From: Ciceribacter ferrooxidans
GTDB lineage: Bacteria; Pseudomonadota; Alphaproteobacteria; Rhizobiales; Rhizobiaceae
Direction: 5' to 3'
DNA: 64,000 nt
Assembly (NCBI RefSeq): GCF_004137355.1
Contig: NZ_SDVB01000238.1
Location: 310,001-374,000, forward strand
Of this stretch, positions 8,910 to 15,593 are shown piece by piece (the first letter of the stretch is position 1; each line of letters starts with the position of its first letter). The notes beneath the pieces are model-generated. The model was not told the DNA's origin and searched no databases. It was given only the letters and a program-made list of their open reading frames with translations. The position numbers and the translations under genes are program-made.

Positions 8910-10013
8910 TTACGACGCCTTCGGCAGGCGCAGCGTTTCCGGATCGTAGACCCGGCCGAATCGGTTCGCGAGGAAGCGTTCGAGGCTGACCTCCTCCTGG
9001 CGGACGAAGCCCTGCTGCGGCAGTTCGCCGTTCGCCAGCATGTCGAGCACGGTGCAGATGCCGGCGGCGGTGGTGATCTGGATGGCGCTCATCTTGCGGC
9101 CGGCGACGACGCCCGCATAAACCTTGTTGGCGTAGGTATCCTGCATGAAGCGGCCTTCGCGGGTGCCGCAGACGGTGACGAAGACCACCACGACGTCCTG
9201 CATGGTGGCCGGCAGGGCGTTCTCGAAGAGGTCCTTCAGTACGTCGCGGCGGTTCTTGAGGTTGAGGTCGTTCAACAGCGCCTTCACGATCGCCTGGTGG
9301 CCGGGATAGCGGATGGTGCGGTAGTTCATCGTGCGCACGCGGCCTTCGAGCGTCTTGCAGAGCGTGCCGAGGCCACCGGAGGTATTGAAGGCCTCGTAGG
9401 TGACGCCGTCGAGCGAGAATTCCTCGCGCTCTTCCATGGCCGGGACCGTGACGAGCTTGCCTTCGACGATCGCCTCGCAGGGCTCGATGTATTCGTTGAT
9501 CAGCCCGTCGGTGCTCCAGGTCAGGTTGTAGTTCAGAGCGTTCGACGGATATTGCGGCAGGGCACCGACGCGCATGCGTACGCTATCCAGCGTGTCGAAA
9601 CCGGTCGCGAGGTCATGGGCGACGATCGAGATGAAGCCCGGCGCCAGCCCGCATTGCGGGATGAAAGCGCCTTTCGCGCCCTCAGCGAGGGCTTCCACCT
9701 TGCGGGTGGTGGCGACGTCCTCGGTCAGGTCGAGATAGTGGATGCCGGTGCGCGCGGCGGCTTCGGCGATCGCGCCAGTCAGGTGGAACGGCGCGGCGCT
9801 CAGGACCGCGAACTTGCCCGAAAGCAGGGCGTCCAGCGCAGCGCTGTCGGAGATGTCGACGGCGGCGGTGGAAACGGCCTCGTGTGGTGCGATCGCGTCC
9901 AGCTGTTCGCGGCTGCGGTCGGCCACCGTCACGCGGTAGTCGCCGGTCGCGGCGAGCATGTGGGCGATTGCGCCGCCGATCTTGCCTGCGCCGATTACGA
10001 CAATGTCCTTCAT
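8910..10013 (-). CDS. Saccharopine-dehydrogenase-family oxidoreductase, probable L-lysine 6-dehydrogenase
   Basis: A 367-aa NAD(P)-dependent enzyme. A Rossmann motif is at the N-terminus (VVIGAGKIGGAIAHML, then VADRS), followed by SAAPFHLTGAIAEAA, QCGLAPGFISIVAHDLA and NYNLTWSTDGLINEYIEPC, all typical of the family. The overall sequence resembles the Agrobacterium protein known as lysine 6-dehydrogenase, which converts lysine to the semialdehyde/piperideine carboxylate. ATG 10013 has an AGGGGGG ribosome binding site. The divergent Lrp/AsnC regulator 126 bases away supports an amino acid catabolic role. A carboxynorspermidine-synthase-like activity is a weaker alternative. Confidence 0.82.
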   Translation of the reverse strand: MKDIVVIGAGKIGGAIAHMLAATGDYRVTVADRSREQLDAIAPHEAVSTAAVDISDSAALDALLSGKFAVLSAAPFHLTGAIAEAAARTGIHYLDLTEDVATTRKVEALAEGAKGAFIPQCGLAPGFISIVAHDLATGFDTLDSVRMRVGALPQYPSNALNYNLTWSTDGLINEYIEPCEAIVEGKLVTVPAMEEREEFSLDGVTYEAFNTSGGLGTLCKTLEGRVRTMNYRTIRYPGHQAIVKALLNDLNLKNRRDVLKDLFENALPATMQDVVVVFVTVCGTREGRFMQDTYANKVYAGVVAGRKMSAIQITTAAGICTVLDMLANGELPQQGFVRQEEVSLERFLANRFGRVYDPETLRLPKAS

Positions 10014-10139
10014 TGATGTCCCCCCTGGAAGAATGAAATCAGATAGCATCAGAATGACGCCGTGATTGATCGTTTCATAGCGGCAGATTGTGCGATATGA
10101 TGTGCTCAGTTCGGCAAACAGACAAAGGAAATAGACAAA

Positions 10140-10571
10140 ATGCAGGTTTCGGCCAAGGATCAGGAACTGCTGGCGCTGCTCGGCGAGAATGCCCGCATGC
10201 CAGTCGCGACGCTGGCGCGCCGGCTCGGCCTGTCGCGGACGACCGTGCAGGCGCGGCTGGAGCGACTGGAGCGCGACGGCGTGATCGCCGGCTACGGGCT
10301 GAAGCTGTCGGACGCCTATCTGAGCGGGCTCGTGCGGGCGCACGTGCTGATCACCATTGCGCCGAAGTCGCTCTCGGCGGTGACCGCCGAGCTTGCCGCG
10401 ATCCGCGAGGTGACGACGCTCCATTCGGTCAACGGTCCCTTCGACCTGATCGCCGTCATCGCCGCCGCCTCGATCGCCGAGCTCGACCGGCTGATCGACC
10501 GGATCGGCGAACTGGCGGGCGTCGAGCGCACGCTCTCCTCGATCATCCTGTCGACGCGCATATCGCGGTAG
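10140..10571 (+). CDS. Lrp/AsnC family transcriptional regulator
   Basis: A 143-aa DNA-binding regulator. The N-terminal winged helix (DQELLALLGENARMPVATLARRLGLSRTTVQARLERLERDGVIAGY) and the C-terminal RAM/AsnC ligand domain are both complete. AAAGGAAAT precedes ATG 10140. It is divergent from the lysine-dehydrogenase-like gene, so it likely senses an amino acid, perhaps lysine, and controls that gene and itself from the 10014-10139 interval. The target is an inference from position. Confidence 0.9.
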   Translation: MQVSAKDQELLALLGENARMPVATLARRLGLSRTTVQARLERLERDGVIAGYGLKLSDAYLSGLVRAHVLITIAPKSLSAVTAELAAIREVTTLHSVNGPFDLIAVIAAASIAELDRLIDRIGELAGVERTLSSIILSTRISR

Positions 10572-10607
10572 CCGCGGGTCTCCGGATGGCCTGCGGCTTT
10601 CCGTTTT
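10570..10607 (+). terminator. Probable terminator of the Lrp-like gene
   Basis: AGCCGCGGG (10570-10578) and CCTGCGGCT (10590-10598) pair with one mismatch and are followed by TTCCGTTTTCCTT. The stem begins inside the stop codon of the regulator. Confidence 0.5.
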
Positions 10608-10718
10608 CCTTCGCTAACCGCCTGTTCACCGGTTCGGTGCTTCCCCTTTTTCCCGCATTGTTTTAGGACTTGAGTCGCACTATGTGCGGGAGAGTGAACC
10701 CCAAGTGGAGAATGTCCG

Positions 10719-11300
10719 ATGAATGAAGACGACGACGACAAGAGCAAGGAACTGCCGCTCGGCAAGGAAACGGAAGCGAACCTCTTCAAGTCGCGTTCGA
10801 TCTTCATCTATGGCGGGATCACCCAGGAACTCGCCCAGAAGGTCTGCACCCAGCTCGTCGCACTGGCTGCCGCCAGCGACGACGACATCCGCGTCTTCGT
10901 CAATTCGCCGGGCGGGCACGTCGAGTCAGGCGATTCGATCCACGACATGATCAAGTTCATCAAGCCGAAGGTCTGGATCATCGGTACCGGCTGGGTCGCC
11001 TCCGCCGGCGCGCTGATCTACGTCTCGGTTCCGAAGGAACAGCGCCTCTGCCTGCCGAACACCCGCTTCCTGCTGCACCAACCCTCCGGCGGCACCCGCG
11101 GCATGGCCTCCGACATCGAGATCCAGGCCCGCGAGATCATCAAGATGAATGAGCGGCTCAACAAGATCTTCGCAGCCGCCACCGGCCAGCCGGTCGAAAA
11201 GATCGCCAAGGACACCGACCGCGACTACTGGCTGTCGGCGGAGGAAGCCAAGAACTACGGCCTCGTCTCCCGCATCATCGAGAGCCAGTCGGACATCTGA
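10719..11300 (+). CDS. ClpP-family serine protease subunit (paralogue)
   Basis: A 193-aa ClpP-like proteolytic subunit. The catalytic triad is present: Ser in [11 protein letters not shown], His in [10 protein letters not shown] and Asp in [19 protein letters not shown]. It differs from the main ClpP in lacking the usual N-terminal GERAYDI-type segment and in the VASAGAL active-site context, and begins with an acidic [11 protein letters not shown] stretch, so I treat it as one of the extra rhizobial ClpP paralogues. No clpX or clpA is adjacent. The ATPase partner is unknown. ATG 10719 is preceded by GTGGAGA. Confidence 0.88.
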   Translation: MNEDDDDKSKELPLGKETEANLFKSRSIFIYGGITQELAQKVCTQLVALAAASDDDIRVFVNSPGGHVESGDSIHDMIKFIKPKVWIIGTGWVASAGALIYVSVPKEQRLCLPNTRFLLHQPSGGTRGMASDIEIQAREIIKMNERLNKIFAAATGQPVEKIAKDTDRDYWLSAEEAKNYGLVSRIIESQSDI

Positions 11301-11326
11301 GCCAATAGGCCCGGAGATCGAATTTT

Positions 11327-11360
11327 GCCCCCGTCGGAGAAATCCGGCGGGGGTTCGTGT
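11327..11360 (+). terminator. Rho-independent terminator of the clpP paralogue
   Basis: CCCCCGTCGG (11327-11336) and CCGGCGGGGG (11343-11352) form a 10-bp stem with one G-T pair, followed by TTCGTGTTT. It argues against starting the next small gene at the ATG inside it (11325). Confidence 0.75.
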
Positions 11361-11402
11361 TTGGGGGCTTGGAGTCAACCCGTTGATACGTGGAGTTCGG
11401 CT

Positions 11403-11615
11403 GTGACAGGAGAACAAGAAGCATTTTCCGGACGTCTGATCCGACTGATCAAGATCGCTTGGGCACTGTCGATCATGACGATAGCCACCGCTACGGGTGT
11501 CTACGTCGGATGGGAGACCCATGGCCTTGCCGGAGCCGTCGCGCTCGGTTTCGTTGGTGTCGTGGTCGGCGGGTTCCTCAGCGCACCATCTTTGCTCCTG
11601 CAGATGATAAGCTGA
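11403..11615 (+). CDS. Small hypothetical two-TM membrane protein
   Basis: A 70-aa protein starting at GTG 11403 (VTGEQEAFSG) with two predicted helices, roughly IAWALSIMTIATATGVYVG and the following AGAVALGFVGVVVGGFLSA. It ends LLLQMIS. I do not recognise a family. A GTGGAG lies about 10 bases before GTG. An upstream in-frame ATG at 11325 would give 96 aa but overlaps the clpP terminator, so I prefer GTG. It could be a clpP-linked membrane factor or an unrelated orphan. A short hairpin (CTCCTTC/GAAGGAG, 11616-11633) follows the stop. Confidence 0.5.
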   Translation: MTGEQEAFSGRLIRLIKIAWALSIMTIATATGVYVGWETHGLAGAVALGFVGVVVGGFLSAPSLLLQMIS

Positions 11616-12056
11616 CTCCTTCCGCAGAAGGAGCGGTCGCTGGCCTCCGACATCGCACTTCGTCCCGTATTGCTGCCAAGTTGGTCGCCGGACAAAGGTT
11701 TGCCGGGCGCGCGCTCGCGGCGTTCTCACGAGCTCAAAAATCCGCGGCTTGCCTCACCAGATCAGCGCACTCCAGGCGCGCGCGTATCATCAAGATTTCG
11801 TGTCCGACATGACCTGTGTCAAGGCGCGCGGCGTGGACGGAGTGGTGAAATGAGGTGCGCTGCGACTCCTGCGTTTTGCGGGAAATCGTGGTGCAAGGGG
11901 CTGGTTGAAATGAGAGAGGCTCGATGTCGGGGGACAGCATTCAGGTCGAGCCTTGTCGGCGTATAAGTTTGTCTTGCTTCAGGCGGCTCAAAGACGGGGC
12001 GTCCGGCATTCCGCTGGACCCCTCTGGCAAAAGGCCAGCTAAATCAGGAGGCAATA
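11616..12056. other. 441-bp intergenic stretch without a recognisable gene
   Basis: No frame here gives a protein I recognise. The base composition drifts to lower GC than the flanks toward its 3' end. It ends with a strong AGGAGG ribosome binding site ahead of the diheme cytochrome gene. It probably holds that gene's promoter, but I cannot assign -35/-10 boxes with confidence. Confidence 0.5.
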
Positions 12057-12782
12057 ATGATTTCAAGACATGGAATAGTTCGGACGATTGTAGCGAGCGC
12101 GTTGGCTCTCGGGGGTATGATTGCCGCGCCGGCTAGCGCGGCCGATGTCGACCAGCGCTCGGTTGCGCGGGGCGGGCGTCTTTATGACAAGTGGTACAAG
12201 GAGATCAAAGTCGATGCTCCGACCGTGTCACATCCGCTTTATCCCGCGGCGAACGAGAAATACGCCAAAGATCCTGCTTCGAACTGGCGCTGTAAGGAAT
12301 GTCATGGCTGGGATCGTCAGGGTGCCGCGGGCGGCTATGCCAAGGGTAGCCATGCAACCGGAATTATCGGCATCGACGGTATGTCCGGGGGCGATCCTGC
12401 GGCTGTCATCGCGATCCTGACCAGCGAGGGGCATGGCTATGGCGACAAGCTTTCGCAGCAGGATCTTGCCGACCTGGCGAATTTCGTCGTGTATGGCAAG
12501 GTTGAGTGGCCGGCGTACATCGACCCCGAAACAAAGGAGCCAAAGGGTAATGCCGAAGCGGGCAAGCAGGTCTTCAATACGATCTGCGCCAACTGTCACG
12601 GTCTCGAAGGAAAGTTGCCCAAGGAGATGCCGCCGCTCGCTTCGCTCATGAGCAACCCATGGGAAGTGATGCACAAGATCCTGAATGGCCAGCCCAATGA
12701 GGCCATGCCAGCGCTGCGCGCGATCGACAACCAGGTTGCGGCCGACATTCTTGCACATCTGAAGACCCTGCCCGAGCAATAG
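12057..12782 (+). CDS. Periplasmic diheme c-type cytochrome
   Basis: A 241-aa exported cytochrome. A signal peptide ends near APASAA, and two heme c motifs are visible: CKECH at about residues 81-85 and CANCH around 180, so two cytochrome c domains are fused. AGGAGG lies six bases before ATG 12057. It precedes a NapC/NirT-type quinol dehydrogenase, so it may accept electrons from the quinol pool through that protein. It is not NapB: the heme spacing and flanks differ. The terminal acceptor is unknown and no reductase or oxidase gene is nearby. Codon use looks less GC-biased than in clpP or benE, suggesting acquisition. Confidence 0.85.
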   Translation: MISRHGIVRTIVASALALGGMIAAPASAADVDQRSVARGGRLYDKWYKEIKVDAPTVSHPLYPAANEKYAKDPASNWRCKECHGWDRQGAAGGYAKGSHATGIIGIDGMSGGDPAAVIAILTSEGHGYGDKLSQQDLADLANFVVYGKVEWPAYIDPETKEPKGNAEAGKQVFNTICANCHGLEGKLPKEMPPLASLMSNPWEVMHKILNGQPNEAMPALRAIDNQVAADILAHLKTLPEQ

Positions 12783-12805
12783 GCGAAGCGCAGGATTTCA
12801 GCCAG

Positions 12806-12840
12806 CCACCGGAAGCCGGGGACGCTTCCGGTGGTCTTTT
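12806..12840 (+). terminator. Terminator or attenuator between the diheme and NapC genes
   Basis: A perfect 11-bp stem (CCACCGGAAGC at 12806-12816 with GCTTCCGGTGG at 12824-12834) is followed by TCTTTTC. It lies 23 bases after the diheme cytochrome stop and 22 bases before the NapC-like start, so it would reduce read-through between the two. Confidence 0.75.
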
Positions 12841-12862
12841 CAGATGAAAAAGGATTGCAAGG

Positions 12863-13456
12863 ATGCTGGGGTTATTGCGGAGGTTTTGGGGTTGGTACGC
12901 CCGCCCGCCTGTCATGATCGGTCAGGGTATTTTGCTGACGATCGGCCTGATCGCGGGGGTGGTGTTCTGGGGCGGATTTCATACCGCGATGGAGGCGACG
13001 AATTCGTTGGCGTTCTGTACATCCTGCCACGAGATGCGGGATACGGTTTATGTCGAGTATCAGCAGTCGGTGCATTATCGTAACGCCTCGGGCGTGCGGG
13101 CTATCTGTTCCGATTGCCATGTTCCTCATGAATGGGGACCGAAGACGCTGCGCAAGATTCAGGCTGCCGGCGAGATTTGGTCAAAAGTGACCGGGAAAAT
13201 CGACACGCCGGAGAAATTCGAGGCACGTCGCCTCGAGCTTGCGACCCATGTCTGGAAGACGATGAAGGACAGCGATTCCCGCGAATGCCGTAATTGCCAC
13301 AGCTTCGACGCTATGGATTTCGCGCATCAGCGCCCGAGGGCGCGCGAAAAGATGGAGCCGGTTGCAACCGGCAAGTATCTGGGGGATGGCTCGACCTGTA
13401 TCGATTGTCATAAAGGTATTGCGCACAGGCTGCCGAAGGTGGAGCGCGACGACTGA
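12863..13456 (+). CDS. NapC/NirT family tetraheme cytochrome c (quinol dehydrogenase)
   Basis: A 197-aa membrane-anchored multiheme protein. One N-terminal TM helix (about residues 17-42) is followed by a periplasmic domain with exactly four heme motifs: CTSCH, CSDCH, CRNCH and CIDCH. This is the NapC/NirT/CymA pattern; such proteins oxidise membrane quinol and pass electrons to a periplasmic redox partner. The natural partner is the diheme cytochrome encoded just upstream. No nap, nir or tor structural gene is in the window, so the final acceptor is open. ATG 12863 follows an AAAGGA site. Confidence 0.92.
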   Translation: MLGLLRRFWGWYARPPVMIGQGILLTIGLIAGVVFWGGFHTAMEATNSLAFCTSCHEMRDTVYVEYQQSVHYRNASGVRAICSDCHVPHEWGPKTLRKIQAAGEIWSKVTGKIDTPEKFEARRLELATHVWKTMKDSDSRECRNCHSFDAMDFAHQRPRAREKMEPVATGKYLGDGSTCIDCHKGIAHRLPKVERDD

Positions 13457-14033
13457 CCAGGGAGATGCCTGGTCTCGTGGCGTAGATTCTCAGACGACTG
13501 GTCCGATTCCGATATCTGCATCCCTTTGCTGCACCCGTGAGAGCAAATGTCGGAATCACAAGGACGATCAGCCGTCTTATGATTCTGGTGGATTTTTCGA
13601 GTTTGACATTTGAGTTGAGCGGGTGTCGCGAACAGGACTCAAATGTCAAATTCATTCCACGAGCTCCCTTGGCGGCGCTACTCATGGCTTCGGTCCGCGA
13701 GCCGACTGGAGACATTCAGCAATGAATGTCTGGCCGGATGCCGCGGCGTCGATGTGACCGGTGTCTGTAATAGACGTCCGTCTTAGGTCACGGCCGCTGA
13801 AATTTGTCTCCCGCACATAGGGGCACCTGCCGCCGCGGTGCCAGTCTCACATCTGCGTCTTTCTCACCGAATGCGCGTGTCCACGTTGCTGTTTCTTCAC
13901 ATCCGATCGGCACAGTTCACCGCGTCATCTTCCTCTCCCTCTCCGTACCCGTTTGTCGCAACCCTGCCTTGCCAAGGTCCGGCTTTTTTGATCTTCCATC
14001 GGCATTCTCCATCCGCCGTTTCCGAGTCCCGCC
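13457..14033. other. 577-bp intergenic stretch, possible mobile-element scar
   Basis: No protein is recognisable. The stretch is AT-richer than its surroundings and contains a long inverted repeat (13599-13653), repeated TCGGAATC/GATTCCGA-like words (near 13504 and 13552) and a GTGACC...GGTCAC inverted pair near 13755-13793. From about 13830 the composition returns to the GC-rich norm before benE. Confidence 0.45.
13599..13653. repeat. Long inverted repeat (16 of 17 bp) with 21-base loop
   Basis: GAGTTTGACATTTGAGT (13599-13615) pairs with ACTCAAATGTCAAATTC (13637-13653); the inner 14 bp are perfect. There is no T-run beyond it, so it is not an ordinary terminator. It could be a mobile-element end, a recombination site or a large operator; nothing in the sequence decides between these. 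Confidence 0.7.
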
Positions 14034-15230
14034 ATGTTGAAAGACCTTTCCGCGCAAAGCCTGTTCATGGGGCTCTTGACCGCCTTCGTCGGTTTTGCGA
14101 GCTCGTTTGCCGTCGTGCTGCAGGGCCTCAAAGGGGTTGGGGCGACCGATCTCGAGGCCGCGTCGGGCCTGATGGCGCTCTCCCTCTCCATGGGCGTGTG
14201 CGGCGTGGTGCTGAGCCTCGTCACCCGCCTTCCAGTGTCTATCGCGTGGTCGACGCCAGGCGCCGCACTGCTCGCGACCGCGGGCGTGCCGGAGGGCGGC
14301 TTTCCGGTCGCGATCGGGGCCTTTCTCGTCTGTGGCGTGCTGATCGTCGTCGCGGGACTCTTCCGGCCGCTCGGCCGGGCGGTCGCGACAATCCCCGCGC
14401 CGCTTGCCAATGCCATGCTCTCCGGCGTCATCCTCGGGCTCTGCTTCGCGCCCTTCAAGGCGATCGCCTTCGATCCCCGGCTCGGCCTGCCGATCCTCGC
14501 CGCCTGGGCCGTGGTCGCGGCGTTCAAGCGGCTCTATGCCGTGCCGGCGGCGCTTGCGGCCTTCGCGCTGGTCATCGCCTTCGGCGTCGAGCTGCCGGAC
14601 GGGGCGATGGCAAGCTGGGCGGCCTCGCTTGCGCCACCCGTGGAGCTCGTCATGCCGGCCTTCACGCTGCCATCGCTGATCTCGATTGCGCTGCCGCTCT
14701 TCATCGTCACCATGGCCTCGCAGAACATTCCCGGCATCGCGGTCTTGAAGGTCAATCATTACAACCCGATGCCGGGGCCGCTCTTTGCGGTGACGGGCCT
14801 CTTCTCGCTCTTTTCCGCGCCCTTCGGCGGCCATGCGGTGAACCTTGCGGCGATCACGGCGGCCATGTGCGCCGGCGAGGACGCCCACCCGGACCCGAAG
14901 AAACGCTACTGGGCGGCGGTTGTCTGCAGCCTCGGTTATGTGGTGTTCGGGCTGCTCGCCGGTGCCGTCACCGCCTTCGTCTCGCTCGCCCCGCCGATCC
15001 TCATCCAGGCGGTGGCCGGGCTTGCGCTGATTGCCGCCTTTTCCGGTTCGGCGGTCGCCGCCTTCAAGGAGGTCGAGACGCGGGAAGCCGCCGCCGTCAC
15101 CTTCCTGATCACCGCCTCCGGCGTCTCCTTCGGCGGCATTTCGGGCGCCTTCTGGGGGCTCGTCGCCGGCGGTCTGATGATGGCGCTGACCGCCCTTGTC
15201 CGCCATCGGCGCGACGGGCAGAAGCGATAG
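14034..15230 (+). CDS. benE: BenE family benzoate/H+ symporter-like transporter
   Basis: A 398-aa inner-membrane protein with about 11-12 hydrophobic helices. Recognisable BenE blocks are VSIAWSTPGAALLAT near the N-terminal third, PAPLANAMLSGVILGLC, and FGGHAVNLAAITAAMCAGEDAHPDP in the second half. The family is named for benzoate-proton symport; the true substrate here is unknown because no benzoate catabolic genes adjoin. The ribosome binding site before ATG 14034 is weak. The gene stands alone, between the cytochrome insert and the leuA leader. Confidence 0.85.
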   Translation: MLKDLSAQSLFMGLLTAFVGFASSFAVVLQGLKGVGATDLEAASGLMALSLSMGVCGVVLSLVTRLPVSIAWSTPGAALLATAGVPEGGFPVAIGAFLVCGVLIVVAGLFRPLGRAVATIPAPLANAMLSGVILGLCFAPFKAIAFDPRLGLPILAAWAVVAAFKRLYAVPAALAAFALVIAFGVELPDGAMASWAASLAPPVELVMPAFTLPSLISIALPLFIVTMASQNIPGIAVLKVNHYNPMPGPLFAVTGLFSLFSAPFGGHAVNLAAITAAMCAGEDAHPDPKKRYWAAVVCSLGYVVFGLLAGAVTAFVSLAPPILIQAVAGLALIAAFSGSAVAAFKEVETREAAAVTFLITASGVSFGGISGAFWGLVAGGLMMALTALVRHRRDGQKR

Positions 15231-15267
15231 AGTCATGCATTTGTCGAGGCGCGGTGCGCATCAGGTG

Positions 15268-15297
15268 CTTGCAAGGCGTAGATCGGCCCGGTATATA
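15268..15297 (+). promoter_or_regulatory. Sigma-70-type promoter of the leuA leader transcript
   Basis: CTTGCA at 15268-15273 and GTATAT at 15291-15296 are separated by 17 bases, close to the rhizobial consensus CTTGAC-N17-CTATAT. The expected start point, about seven bases after the -10 box, coincides with the A of the leader-peptide ATG at 15304. Confidence 0.75.
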
Positions 15298-15303
15298 GCG
15301 GGC

Positions 15304-15429
15304 ATGAAGATTTCGGGCGACACGATCACGACCGTTTCCGCCGCCTGCCGTATTCCGGCCGGCGCGCCGGTGCTCGCCCTAAACTCGCTTCTTCTTCTTG
15401 GCCTTATCCGCGGTTGCCGGGTCCACTGA
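15304..15429 (+). CDS. Leucine-rich leader peptide of leuA (attenuator peptide)
   Basis: A 41-aa open frame beginning at ATG 15304 and ending at TGA 15427-15429. Near its end it has four consecutive CTT leucine codons followed by glycine and another CTT (SLLLLGLIRG), plus CTC and CTA just before. This is the classical arrangement for ribosome-mediated attenuation by Leu-tRNA. No Shine-Dalgarno precedes the ATG, and the promoter places the RNA start on the ATG itself, so the message would be leaderless, as reported for Sinorhizobium trpL. Hairpins that could act as pause, antiterminator and terminator lie between 15428 and 15524. leuA follows. Confidence 0.8.
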   Translation: MKISGDTITTVSAACRIPAGAPVLALNSLLLLGLIRGCRVH

Positions 15430-15495
15430 GGAGCGCCCGGCGGCCGATAAGCCCGTCCGGCTCAGCTCCTCGAAAAATCCATGAAATCAGTTTAA

Positions 15496-15524
15496 TGCAG
15501 TCCCGACGGGACCCAGGCATTTTT
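15496..15524 (+). terminator. Attenuator terminator upstream of leuA
   Basis: GTCCC/GGGAC (15500-15504 with 15508-15512) extended by TGC/GCA pairs is followed by TTTTT. The stem is imperfect. An alternative pairing of GAGGAGC (15428-15434) with GCTCCTC (15465-15471) lies upstream and overlaps the leader stop codon. Confidence 0.55.
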
Positions 15525-15593
15525 CGTTCGCTCCGGCCGCGATTGTCAGGCCCTTCAGAGCGGCGGTGAATGCGGGAAAAGGAAGAAACGACG

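Noticed and set aside
11734-11940. 68-aa minus-strand frame in the gap before the diheme cytochrome
   Set aside because: No ribosome binding site or recognisable family; considered as a transposase remnant but no motif supports that.
15428-15476. GAGGAGC...GCTCCTC hairpin followed by GAAAAA as a terminator
   Set aside because: The downstream run is A, not T, on the plus strand, so it fits a pause or antiterminator stem better.
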